This document shows, piece after piece, positions 42,198-50,378 of a stretch of DNA of 62,136 bases (the stretch's first letter is position 1; each line of letters begins with the position of its first letter). The translations under genes were made by a program, and so were the position numbers. The DNA lies in assembly GCA_022821585.1 (NCBI GenBank), contig JAJEDI010000072.1:1-62136 (forward strand). The letters are read 5' to 3'. Origin of the DNA: Caldilineaceae bacterium (GTDB taxonomy: Bacteria; Chloroflexota; Anaerolineae; Caldilineales; Caldilineaceae). The notes beneath the pieces are model-generated. The model was not told the DNA's origin. It did no database searches and saw nothing but the letters and a program-made list of their open reading frames with translations.

Positions 42198-42613
42198 TGT
42201 TTGTTGCTTTTGTCAAGGGGGCCAACCAGCGCATTGATAGAGGCCAAAAAAGAGTTTGGATTGTGACTAAGAGAGATGTCACCGACAAAATCAGGCAAAA
42301 GGGCGTAGAGACGTTCGGCATTTCTGGCGATGACGAATCCAGGAAGGGGAGGCCGATCTTTGGCTATTGCACTTTTTGGGTTATTGGCATTCCCTTCTTG
42401 CTGTGGTTGTTCTACTTGATGCTGGCGCTAGGACGAAGAGGAGGACAGATTAGCAAAATAGAGCTCTGGTTTGTTGCGAATATTCTTGAAGGGTTCGTGG
42501 AACCCTTCTGTTTCGGTGGGGGCATATTTGTTGTCGCGGCCATTGGGTTGATTGTCGACTTCGTCTTCGTAGCGCGTGACTGGAAAAGGCGAAGACAACG
42601 AAAGGAGAAATGA
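42198..42613 (+). CDS. Hypothetical small membrane protein
   Basis: The frame extends left to 41891 but that part is repeat sequence; the true start is uncertain (ATG 42198 or GTG 42259). It has a charged N-terminal part ('VTKRDVTDKIRQKGVETFG'), a hydrophobic helix 'FWVIGIPFLLWLFYLMLALG' and a second one 'GGIFVVAAIGLIVDFVFVA', and a basic tail. No family recognised. Possibly a host gene truncated at its 5' end by the repeat. Confidence 0.45.
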
Positions 42614-43050
42614 TCGGAAACCCAGGCCTGACCTGCTTTCCCTCCTGTCGAGAGATTCAGGGGTAGGTCAAATGCTATGGAAGGGGGAGTTGTCAGGGAG
42701 ACCCTCATGCCTGGAAAAGCGCTAAGGACGGCTCTGGCGCGGGCGGTAGTACTGGCCTGTCCCTGAGTCGCTTCGCGGCTGGCAAATGCGACAATTTGTC
42801 GTTTTTGCGGGTGTGTTTGTCGCAGATGGGAGAGGCGCCGGGCGGTAGGAACGGATATGTCCCGCTCCTCGGGGGCGGGGGGCCGGGTCCCTAACGGGAG
42901 TTGGTCTTCGATTTAATGGGTCCAAGTTATGCGGCAGCGATTTTTGGACGGTTGCGGGCGGCGTGATATGGTCCCGGGTAGTGCCGCGGCGCAAACTGAA
43001 TTGCGTGACTACTGTTCTGGGAAGGGGGTGATTAACATTGTCGCGCAAGT
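42614..43050. repeat. Divergent MITE-family copy (palindrome copy 3)
   Basis: Contains AGATTCAGGGGTAGGTCAAA, CCCTCATGCCTGGAAAAGCG, ACGGCTCTGGCGCGGGCGGT, TCGCTTCGCGGCTGGCAAA and palindrome copy 3 (42782-42808), in the order seen in the longer copies at 43528-44112 and 47769-48279. The GTCGCAG/GGGCGGTAGGA tail follows. No gene supported before 43051. Confidence 0.6.
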
Positions 43051-43440
43051 GTGCATGCAAATTTCAGGCGGGGCAAATCCGATCGCACACTTGCATTGCG
43101 TGAAGCAATTGAAACAGCCAGAAGCCAGTTCGCCCAAAAGCATGGCATTGCAATTGGAGCGTCACTGCAGGTATTTGAGTTTTCTCCACGTGAGCAGGCG
43201 GGCTTACAAGCCGTAGATTATTTTATATGGGCTATACAGAGGCTGTATGAGCGTCGCGAGGAACGGTATGTGAGGTATCTTGGGGAGGCTGTTCGGGTGG
43301 TGCTGGATATCGACGACAAGCGCAAGACTGGAGCTGGCAAATACTATACGCGGAAGAGCCCTATCAGTGCTGCCAGACTTGCGTGGAGGCATGAAAAAAA
43401 AAGCCAGGGATATAGGATTATGCGAACCGCAGCCCGATAA
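43051..43440 (+). pseudogene. DUF3800 C-terminal fragment
   Basis: 'DRTLALREAIETARSQFAQK' and 'GLQAVDYFIWAIQRLYERRE' followed by 'RYVRYLGEAV' are the last ~100 residues of DUF3800, a RNase H-like family found in phage and defence contexts. The N-terminal half with the first catalytic Asp is absent. Upstream sequence (42930-43050) contains no matching frame, so the gene is truncated. Confidence 0.65.
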
Positions 43441-43527
43441 TCACACGGCATGGAGCCGAATTTTGTCCACTGGCTTGCTCACATAGTACACACTGACTCA
43501 AGAAAGTGCAAATTGGCAGTTTGCATA

Positions 43528-44112
43528 GGTATGGTTGGCCCCAATCTTTGGACCACGAAACGGGGAAAATAAGGTGCATGCAGACGGCGAGGGCGGTTGT
43601 CTGAACTGCAGTTCGGGGGGGATTCAGGGGATGGGCTGTAGTTTGGCCGGAGCCGGGCGCGTTTTCTTGCCGGTCGCCCTGGCCGGTGTGCCGCGCTCAT
43701 GGCAGTCCGCAACTGCCGCCGGACAGACTCTCCTGGCACTCAAACGGTTCTGTCACAATCGACTTCAACGGCCAGCTTTGCCCTTGGCAAGAAATTCAGG
43801 GGGGAGGCCAAACGCTACGACAGAGGAGGAAGCCTAGGGGTTTCTCATGCCTGAAGAATCGCTTAGAACGGCTCTGGTGCGGTCGGTTGCATTGACCTGC
43901 TACTGGGTCGCTTCGCGGCTAGTTTTCTGTTCGTGAGCGCCGCCGAAACGCTGGCAAAAGCGACAATTTGTCGTTTTTGCGGGTGTGTCTGTGCCTCAAC
44001 TATCGCACGCCGGCAGAAGAGCACTTCGTGCTCTGCTCAAAACCGGCCGCATCCGTCTGAATGCACCTTATTTCTCCCATTTCGTGGTCTAGCGATTGGG
44101 GCCAACCATACC
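43528..44112. mobile_element. MITE-like element with ~60-bp terminal inverted repeats (complete copy)
   Basis: The left end GGTATGGTTGGCCCCAAT... and the right end read on the other strand start identically and stay about 85 percent alike for 60 bp (GGACCACGAAA, AATAAGGTGCAT, CAGACGG). The 585-bp interior has no protein-coding frame of note and carries palindrome copy 4 (43954-43980). A second copy lacking the left end is at 47769-48279; end fragments are at 41937 and 32559. No transposase in the window has obviously matching ends. Target-site duplications are not clear. Confidence 0.75.
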
Positions 44113-44164
44113 TCGCTGGCGCCTGAGCGCAGTCTTTAGTTTCATCTCCCGTTGCTTTGTCAGT

Positions 44165-44611
44165 TTATTCTCCCTCATAGAAGCCGGAAGCGAATAGCAA
44201 TCCGTCATGGCGCACGACCCAGGTATGCTTACGGGCGTCCTCGCCTGTTTGTGGATGACGAAAAATGTAGCTGATCCACTTACCCGCCTCGGTTGCACTC
44301 ATCAGATCATCGCCGTAGAAGTAACCGCTTGCATCGACGCGCAGAGCCGGATCCCTGCCGATCAGGTCCGTGTTGGGCGAAGCGATGACATACCCATCCT
44401 CATCCACAATGAAGACGTACCACTGACCATGCCTGCTGTCTTCCGAACTGTAGTGCTCGACTGTCGCATCCCTGCCATTGCGATCATAGTAGCGGATCGC
44501 ATCCTGCACCTTTGACCTGGTGTAACCCGCCGCTTCATTTTCGGTTGGAATAGCAACGCAACCGACAACGACGAGCGTAAGGGCAAAGAATAGGGTTGTA
44601 AAACGAACCAT
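44165..44611 (-). CDS. Single Cache-domain lipoprotein, copy 2
   Basis: 148 residues with AAAGGAG upstream. Differs from copy 1 (31998-32444) at roughly 15 positions, e.g. 'VVVGCVAIP' against 'LLAGCVAIP' at the lipobox and 'SRHGQWYVF' against 'SVHGQWYVF'. Non-coding flanks on both sides are also similar (GAATGAACxCCTG upstream; AAGCAACGGGAGATG and GGCGCCAGCGAGGTATGG downstream), so a segment of about 600 bp was duplicated in inverted orientation. The downstream flank runs straight into the MITE-like element. Confidence 0.85.
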   Translation of the reverse strand: MVRFTTLFFALTLVVVGCVAIPTENEAAGYTRSKVQDAIRYYDRNGRDATVEHYSSEDSRHGQWYVFIVDEDGYVIASPNTDLIGRDPALRVDASGYFYGDDLMSATEAGKWISYIFRHPQTGEDARKHTWVVRHDGLLFASGFYEGE

Positions 44612-44692
44612 GTCTGTCTCCTTTCATTTATCCAGGTGTTCATTCATCGCCCCAGCCTTTTCGCTGTTACTTTCGTATATAATTCCCTATTC

Positions 44693-44902
44693 TTATGGTC
44701 TGGGTAGGAACTGGAGCAATGCGCCGATTCCGAGGGCTTGCACCGCTACGCTTACCAAGATGATGCGCCACATCAGCCATGCCTTGAGATCGGCGATGTC
44801 GGCTTTGGTTGCCAGGTGCGGGCGTTCTGTCTGTAGTTCCCTTTCAAGCGCGGCAATGCGTTCGGCGTGTTCGATGGGGGGTGATTCGGTTGTGGTTGCC
44901 AT
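44693..44902 (-). CDS. Small coiled-coil membrane protein
   Basis: 69 residues with GAGAAAGG upstream: an acidic helical part 'EHAERIAALERELQTERPHL' then 'ATKADIADLKAWLMWRI' and a transmembrane helix 'ILVSVAVQALGIGALLQFLP'. This is the DUF1640/CCDC90-like layout often seen on plasmids and prophages. It lies between the Cache lipoprotein and the resolvase, all on the minus strand. Function unknown. Confidence 0.7.
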   Translation of the reverse strand: MATTTESPPIEHAERIAALERELQTERPHLATKADIADLKAWLMWRIILVSVAVQALGIGALLQFLPRP

Positions 44903-44944
44903 AGCGCCTTTCTCTTCGTTTCCTCGGTGATGTCTTCTGGGTTG

Positions 44945-45628
44945 TCAGCTTAGGCCGTACTTCTTAGCAATACGGAAGATGCCTTGTCGTGAGAAGTCGC
45001 CGCCGGCGCGGGTGCGGTGTCCTTTCGCTGTGAGACGATTGGCGATGCCCTGCCAAGATTCGCCGGCCGCTTTCATGGCTGCGATCTCGGCCAATATTGT
45101 CTGCTCCTGCTCGTTCTCGACGCGCTCTCCGTCAATGAAGTCATAGCCGAAGGGTGGGACACCGCCGGTTGCTCTGCCCTGGGCGCGTTTCTCCTGGAGC
45201 GCGGCGCTGGTGCGCTCGGATATGCTCTCGCGCTCCCACTGCGCGATGACGCCGATCATGTTGAGCACCGTGCGGCCGGTGGCGCTGGACGTGTCGAAAG
45301 ATTCGGCCGTGCTGATGAAGTCAACCTGTTTTTCCTTGAACGTTGACAGCAGATCGGCCAGATCCTTGGTGGATCGTGTCAGCCGATCCAGCTTGGCGAC
45401 GATCACGCAAGCGATCTGGCCGGTGTCGATCCGGTTGAGCAGATCGGTCAAGGCCGGCCGGTGCAGGTCCTTGGCGGTCTCGCCGGCGTCCTGCAGGACG
45501 TCCACCAGGGTTAGTTCTGAGAGTGTAGCCTGCGCTTCGATTTTTTTGCGTTGGGCTGCCAGGGATAGGCCGCTGTCCGCCTGTTCGCTGGTACTTACGC
45601 GGATATAGCCGATTGCTCTTGTGGTCAT
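44945..45628 (-). CDS. Serine resolvase/invertase
   Basis: 227 residues. 'AIGYIRVSTSEQADSGLSLA' contains the catalytic Ser in YIRVSTSEQ; 'VAKLDRLTRSTKDLADLL' carries the conserved Arg residues; 'ESISERTSAALQEKRAQGRA' and a C-terminal helix-turn-helix 'SWQGIANRLTAKGHRTRAGG' bind DNA. The enzyme appears intact and belongs to the small plasmid-partition resolvase group. Its C-terminal half is homologous to the chimera at 5185-5697, so both replication modules once had a resolvase, useful for multimer or cointegrate resolution. Confidence 0.93.
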   Translation of the reverse strand: MTTRAIGYIRVSTSEQADSGLSLAAQRKKIEAQATLSELTLVDVLQDAGETAKDLHRPALTDLLNRIDTGQIACVIVAKLDRLTRSTKDLADLLSTFKEKQVDFISTAESFDTSSATGRTVLNMIGVIAQWERESISERTSAALQEKRAQGRATGGVPPFGYDFIDGERVENEQEQTILAEIAAMKAAGESWQGIANRLTAKGHRTRAGGDFSRQGIFRIAKKYGLS

Positions 45629-45673
45629 GGGTGAGCTTCCATTCTGTGCTTTCTGCCGTTGTCAACCATCAGT

Positions 45674-46441
45674 TTAGCACTCTAGTGATGATATGTAAAC
45701 AGTCCTGTGGGATGCGTTACTAATCGGGCTGTGAAACATTGCGCCGCGCGGCGCTAAACGGTCCTGATTTTCGGCGCCCGGGCAATTCGGCGGCAGCGGG
45801 AAGGGATAGGTCGCGATGATGTGCTGGGCGTGTGTCTCGTTGTCGGTCGTCGTCGTGCAGCTGGCGTTCACGGCGCCGATAAGGCACCGCATTGAGGGAT
45901 TGTTGAGTAGCCACTCGTCAGCTGATTGCGCGGGAGGGGAGTGATAGCAGTCAAGAAGGATTCTCCTCGGACGGCGGCTGGACTGCAAACTGGGCGAAAT
46001 GGAAGAATTCAGTTGGCTCAATGTCGGCGGGGTCGACGCTGTCGGGGCCGCTGGAGCGGTGTAGTTGTTGACATTGCGCTGAATCGCCTCCACGGTCCGC
46101 TGATTTCCGTTTGGGGGGTAATTCACTTCGCCCACGTACAGATCGCCAAGAAAGAGCGGGAGCGACGTGGTATGTCCCCGGGTGCCAAGCGGCTCGATGT
46201 CTTCGTCCTGCGCTGCCTCCAGGACGGCGTCGGAGTAATAGTCGGATAGCAGATGCAGGACTGCTCTCCCGCCTCGCATGATGACGGAGTACCGGTCTCC
46301 GAAGCGGATGGGCGCGTTGTCTCCCTGGTCGGCGGCCTCCCTGATTCTTTTGCTGATGGCTAGATTTTTGAATCGTACCCTGCGGTGTCGGCGCGCGATT
46401 GCAATACCAATGCGTCTCACACACGACGCCGTCACTGTCAC
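45674..46441 (-). pseudogene. Mosaic ORF assembled from gene fragments
   Basis: The 255-residue frame begins in Excalibur-fragment sequence read out of frame, then has a plausible coding block 'GDRYSVIMRGGRAVLHLLSD' and 'TTSLPLFLGDLYVGEVNYPP', followed by sequence around 46030-46065 that matches the middle of the type IIG gene at 59385-59415 ('GPDSVDPAD' in an overlapping frame), and finally 'CLIGAVNASCTTTTDNET' of unknown origin. I see no single family. It looks like a product of several deletions. Confidence 0.5.
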
Positions 46442-46490
46442 GGTCGTTCATATACCCGTAGGCGGGCTGACCTCGTGGCACCGGCGCGAT
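46395..46490 (-). pseudogene. Excalibur-domain fragment
   Basis: 'GQPAYGYMNDRDSDGVVCE' matches the end of the broken gene at 7460-8174 ('HPAYAYMRDGDGDGVVCE'). Only this motif is preserved. Confidence 0.6.
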
Positions 46491-46627
46491 GCTGCGTTTT
46501 CGAGAAGGGCGTGGGCCTGGTTGCGGAAGGCGTTGAAGTCGGCGGATTGGGACAGGGATTCCTGCCAGGCTTGGGTGTGGAGGATGCCTTCTTCGAGAAA
46601 GTAACTGGTGAAAAGTTGGCCGGGCAT
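46490..46627 (-). pseudogene. N-terminal fragment of the type IIG restriction-methylase
   Basis: From the ATG at 46627 the frame reads MPGQLFTSYFLEEGIL and 'AWQESLSQSADFNAFRNQ', nearly identical to the first ~45 residues of the 57562-61611 protein, including its upstream leader, then breaks into unrelated sequence. A second copy of that gene has therefore been almost entirely deleted here. Confidence 0.85.
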
Positions 46628-47118
46628 GGGTCGTGGTTTGTGGGGGTGGGTTGAGACTCCGGGGCAGTGTACCCGCGCCACGGCCGCTATGCCAGTTCAG
46701 GGCGTAGCTGTGCGACAGCAACAGGAGGAGACGGCGGAGCTTCTCGTCTTCTGGTGCGGACGGCTCCGGCGGCAGCGGGCCTCAAGCAGGCCAGCGTCGC
46801 GGCCTTGCCGGTCATATCCTTCAGAGTGGGCATAGGGCAGTTGCTTCGGATCATCCCCGGGGCTGGTACGGGGGCAAAAGCGACAAATTGTCGTTTTTGC
46901 GGGTGTGTCTGTCGCAGCTGGATAAAGTGCTGGGCGGTAGGAGCGGGTATGCTCCGTTGCTCCGGGGGCGGGAACCCAGGTCCCTCACGGGAGCCGTTCT
47001 TTGATCCGCAGCAATGAGTCATCTGCCAGTCAATCCTTTTCGACAGTGCGTCTAGGGTATCGTGGTCCAGCAGTTAGGGTCAGCCATATTCCCCCTGCCT
47101 TTCAAGAAAGTTGCTTTA
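46628..47118. repeat. Intergenic region with palindrome copy 5
   Basis: No gene. Holds palindrome copy 5 (46874-46900) followed by GGGTGTGTCTGTCGCAGCTGG, GGGCGGTAGGAGCGGGTATG and CCCAGGTCCCTCACGGGAG, the tail shared with 42072-42200 and 42782-42905. Confidence 0.6.
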
Positions 47119-47742
47119 TCATTTCACTGAAACCGAAAGATACCGGAACTTGCCTCGCGGCTTACCAGGGAAGTCGGAATAGTCTTGCCAGCGAAGAGGA
47201 TATGGACCTTTTAGCTGTATCGGTTTCTCTCGACCCTTCTTCGTTCCCGGACTGGCTTCGTAGGTCCATTCCCGTTTTCCCTGTATCTCCTGTCCCTCGT
47301 GAACGCGGAAGGCGGAATCCACTGTACCCAGTCTTCCTGGAGGGTTCCAGTACAATGGGTCGTTTGTCAGCAGCACCGCATGTCCAGCCTCGCACAACTT
47401 CAACTCAGAGCACATCCGCTCAAGTCTCTGAACATCATAGAGAAAATCATAGCGTTTCTGGTTCAGGGCACCCCCGTTCCGGAGGGCGAAGGATTCCTCG
47501 TTGTGCTCCAGTTCCGAGCTCTGAGTTACGTACTTCAGCTCGATGGCGGTCTTCTGCTCCGGAAGCCAGATGTCAACGTACATTTTCCGATGCTCTACCG
47601 GCACGGGGAACTCCAACCGGATTTGACTCTTTGGCATGGTCTGGTGGATATGCCATGCCAAGGCGTGCTGGAAGTCAGCTTCAGAGTGAAACACCTTTCT
47701 GTTATCAGCCAAACCCGTCAGAAGCCTCCTGATGTTCAACAT
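47119..47742 (-). CDS. PD-(D/E)xK-like nuclease-domain protein, 207 aa
   Basis: 'FHSEADFQHALAWHIHQTMP' supplies the N-terminal Glu, 'KMYVDIWLPEQKTAIELKYV' gives the D...ExK pair of a restriction-endonuclease-like fold, and 'RYDFLYDVQRLERM' follows. The C-terminal part ('YPLRWQDYSDFPGKPRGKFR') is basic and aromatic. It could be a stand-alone restriction endonuclease or nickase; no methylase adjoins. The start has GAGGT upstream. The MITE-like copy at 47769 begins right before the gene. Confidence 0.7.
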   Translation of the reverse strand: MLNIRRLLTGLADNRKVFHSEADFQHALAWHIHQTMPKSQIRLEFPVPVEHRKMYVDIWLPEQKTAIELKYVTQSSELEHNEESFALRNGGALNQKRYDFLYDVQRLERMCSELKLCEAGHAVLLTNDPLYWNPPGRLGTVDSAFRVHEGQEIQGKREWTYEASPGTKKGREKPIQLKGPYPLRWQDYSDFPGKPRGKFRYLSVSVK

Positions 47743-47768
47743 AGCGACCTCATGCTTGCCTGCTTACT

Positions 47769-48279
47769 TCTGAACTGTGATTTGGGGGATTTAGGGGATG
47801 GGCTGCAGTTTGGCCGGAGCCGGGCGCGCTTTCTTGCTGGCCGGCCTAGTCGGTATGCGGCGCTCATGGCAGGCCGCAATAGCCGCTGGACAGACTCTCT
47901 TGGCACTCAAACGATTCTGTCACAATCGACTCCAAGGGCAGCTTTGCCCCTAGCAAAGAATTCAGAGGGTACGCCAAACGCTACGACAGAGGAGGAAGCT
48001 AGGGGGTCCCTCATGCCTGAAGAAGCGCTTAGAACGGCTCTGGTGCGGTCGGTTGCATTGACCTGCTACTGGGTCGCTTCGCGGCTGGTTTTCTGTTCGT
48101 GAGTGCCGCCGAAAGGCTGGCAAATGCGACAACTTGTCGTTTTTGCGGGTGTGTCTGTGCCTCAACTATCATCGCACGCCGGCAGAAGAGCACTTCGTGC
48201 TCTGCTCAAAACCGGCCGCATCAGTCTGGATGCACCTTATTTCTCCCATTTCGTGGTCTAGCGATTGGGGCCAACCATA
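47769..48279. mobile_element. MITE-like element, copy lacking the left terminal repeat
   Basis: About 90 percent identical to 43600-44110 across 500 bp, in the same orientation, ending in ATTGGGGCCAACCATA. Includes palindrome copy 6 (48120-48146). The left end diverges just before CTGAACTG, where the PD-(D/E)xK gene's upstream region begins, so the left terminal repeat was deleted or never present. Confidence 0.75.
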
Positions 48280-48356
48280 CTCAAGGGGTTCCGTAAACGC
48301 GAGAACACCGCCCTTACTATGCGCGAGGATAACATCATCGCCATTCCAATTGGGCA

Positions 48357-48719
48357 ACGTCTTCATTAACTCCCCCTTTTCTGTCTCTAAAGAGCATAGG
48401 CAACCCCTTAATACTCTAATGGGTATATGGGGAATACCCGCTTTGCACTGGAGAGCGTTACCTGATATGTAGTCCGGACTCGACTCTTTGCCCCAACTTT
48501 CGGAAACAGAACACCATAGCCGCTGCATGAATGTGGGCCGAAGCAGTTGTGAGTTTCGACTGAGTACGGTAGACATGAAGGGTTCATTCTGTATTCTCAA
48601 AGGTGACAACCGGCCGTTTTTGATCGGGGTTGCCCACCCTCAAGGGGTATGGGCAACCCACCCCATACCCTTATGAGTATATGGGATAAATGGGGATGCC
48701 CTTATTTGCACTGGAGAGC
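48357..48719. promoter_or_regulatory. Origin-like region beside the second initiator
   Basis: Two related blocks: GGCAACCCC...ATGGGTATATGGGG...CACTGGAGAGC before a lone iteron, and GGGGTTGCC...CATACCCTTATGAGTATATGGG...CACTGGAGAGC before the three-iteron array. The lone iteron is GTTACCTGATATGTAGTC at 48457-48474. The same boxes occur at 1046-1108. The duplicated layout suggests an origin plus a decayed second copy. No gene is present in 48280-48779. Confidence 0.55.
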
Positions 48720-48781
48720 GTTACCTGATATGCAGTCAAATGTTACCTGATGTGCGGTCAAGCGTTACCTGATATGTAGTC
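48720..48781. repeat. Iterons of the second replication module
   Basis: GTTACCTGATATGCAGTC (48720), GTTACCTGATGTGCGGTC (48742) and GTTACCTGATATGTAGTC (48764) start exactly 22 bp apart and end at the stop codon of the initiator gene. Against the first set, GTGACTTCAGATGTAGTA, they differ at only five of 18 positions and share the AAGC spacer, so the two sets have a common origin. Confidence 0.85.
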
Positions 48782-50378
48782 AAAGATCGAATCTTGCACC
48801 CCAGCCGAAAGGGGGCAGAATCCGGTGGCCGCCGCTTACTTCTTCGATACCGCAGTAGTTTGCGTTTTCCAAATGGCGCACGGCGTTGATAGCGTCCAGC
48901 CTCCGCTTGCGGATCGTGGTCTGGGGCAGCCGCTTTTCAGTCGGTCCGAATGCCACTTCCATTACCTGATCCGGGGTCAGGATGCGATAGGCATTGGCGG
49001 CCGGATTGCGCTCCCGCGCCGCCTTCGTAATGTCGAAAACACGGTTGCCGGCCGTGTCCAGAGCAATGACATCTGGTCGCAGCCTACGTTTGTCTCCGCT
49101 TCCGATCATATAATGGCGGATCGGTGAGCCGCTCTTAGTGGTTAGCACAATTCCATCTTCCCCGATAAATAGATCATCGGCGTTGCGCGCAAACTTTGGC
49201 CGGGTTGGTTGAATATAGCGGCTGTTCCGCCGTCCGTACCGGTCCCACAGATAGCACAATGCCAACATAGCGCGCCACCGGAGAACGGATTGCTGAGCAA
49301 GTATTCGCAAGGCTGGTTTGTACACTAACGGTCCGCGATCGTTGATGCCTGGGGGGTAGGCAATCTCGAAAATCACCTTGTCTTGGTAGGCATTCCATGC
49401 TCTTGGTGTGTTTCGTACAACAACCGTAGCCCATCGTCCGCCGCTCCCATCTTCACCTTCCCACGGGAAGCGCAGGTTGTGGACCTGTTTGAGCGCATCT
49501 TCCACGTCCGGATACCGGGCACGCGCATATCGGCCATTTGGAAAGAGCCAGGAGTTTTCTGATTTGACTATTTCCCCGAATTCGACGTCAAGTGTTCGCC
49601 TTCCGTTCCGACTGGAAGTCGGTACGGTCAAGATCGCCTCCAGAAATATGCGGGCGACATACGGTGTGCCTTTGTTCCTTTTCTTCCCCAAATAAGCATC
49701 GATGTAATAGAGGGGCAGCCAGGGGATCAGCGAATCTTCGGACAGTGCAAGGTTGGGGAGATACGCTTGCTCGGATGGGCGTGCTTGAAAACCGGTATGC
49801 GCCGATATCTCCTCAGAGTTCGACCGATCAAACAGGGTGTCCGGTTCTTGGGTCAGGTGAATGGCTGCCAGCGTCTCGGGAATTATCGCGGTTTTGCGCC
49901 TATCCGGTTTGCAGTGCTGCAGCCAAGTCTTGATGAGGGGAGCTAACAGGTCCTTTCCGAGCGCAAGGATTGTTTCGGCATCGGGCAGTGTGGCGACCAT
50001 GTTGCCGATGTTGTAGATTGTTTCTCCTTCTGTGTTCTGTTGCGAAGTCATTTCCGCATCGTAGATCAAGGCAGTGAGGTCTGCCGGTTTACCGTATTCT
50101 CCTTCCGGCGTTCCCATCATCACCCCGATCATCGCTGCGCGGGGAGGCCCTCCGCGTTCTCGGAAAGTCATCGCGCCGGAAGGCGGGTCGGCGTCCACAT
50201 ACGCTGCTGCAATCTGCTGCCCGCATTCTTCTCTTGCCGTTTGTATCCACGGCTGACCTTCAAATAGTGCGATGGCTATGTCTCGAGGCGTCGGGATCTC
50301 GTCATCGGCAGAAAGTCCCAGATCGTCGGCAATTTCATTCGCCAAGTCATCCCACCGGCTGTCATGTCTGCTTTCCAT
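48780..50378 (-). CDS. Plasmid-type replication initiator-like protein (novel family, copy B)
   Basis: 532 residues, homologous to copy A (1249-2883) in the blocks 'WLFPNGRYARARYPD', 'VHNLRFPWEGE', 'RAWNAYQDKVIFEIAYPPG', 'GPLVYKPALR', 'SRYIQPTRPKF', 'AARERNPAANAYRILTPDQV' and the C-terminal 'GGHRILPPFGWGARFDL'. The N-terminal 100 residues differ. It overlaps the helicase gene by 17 bp, and iterons follow its stop codon directly. No primase gene accompanies this module. I know no characterised family with these motifs; role inferred from context. Confidence 0.75.
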   Translation of the reverse strand: MESRHDSRWDDLANEIADDLGLSADDEIPTPRDIAIALFEGQPWIQTAREECGQQIAAAYVDADPPSGAMTFRERGGPPRAAMIGVMMGTPEGEYGKPADLTALIYDAEMTSQQNTEGETIYNIGNMVATLPDAETILALGKDLLAPLIKTWLQHCKPDRRKTAIIPETLAAIHLTQEPDTLFDRSNSEEISAHTGFQARPSEQAYLPNLALSEDSLIPWLPLYYIDAYLGKKRNKGTPYVARIFLEAILTVPTSSRNGRRTLDVEFGEIVKSENSWLFPNGRYARARYPDVEDALKQVHNLRFPWEGEDGSGGRWATVVVRNTPRAWNAYQDKVIFEIAYPPGINDRGPLVYKPALRILAQQSVLRWRAMLALCYLWDRYGRRNSRYIQPTRPKFARNADDLFIGEDGIVLTTKSGSPIRHYMIGSGDKRRLRPDVIALDTAGNRVFDITKAARERNPAANAYRILTPDQVMEVAFGPTEKRLPQTTIRKRRLDAINAVRHLENANYCGIEEVSGGHRILPPFGWGARFDL

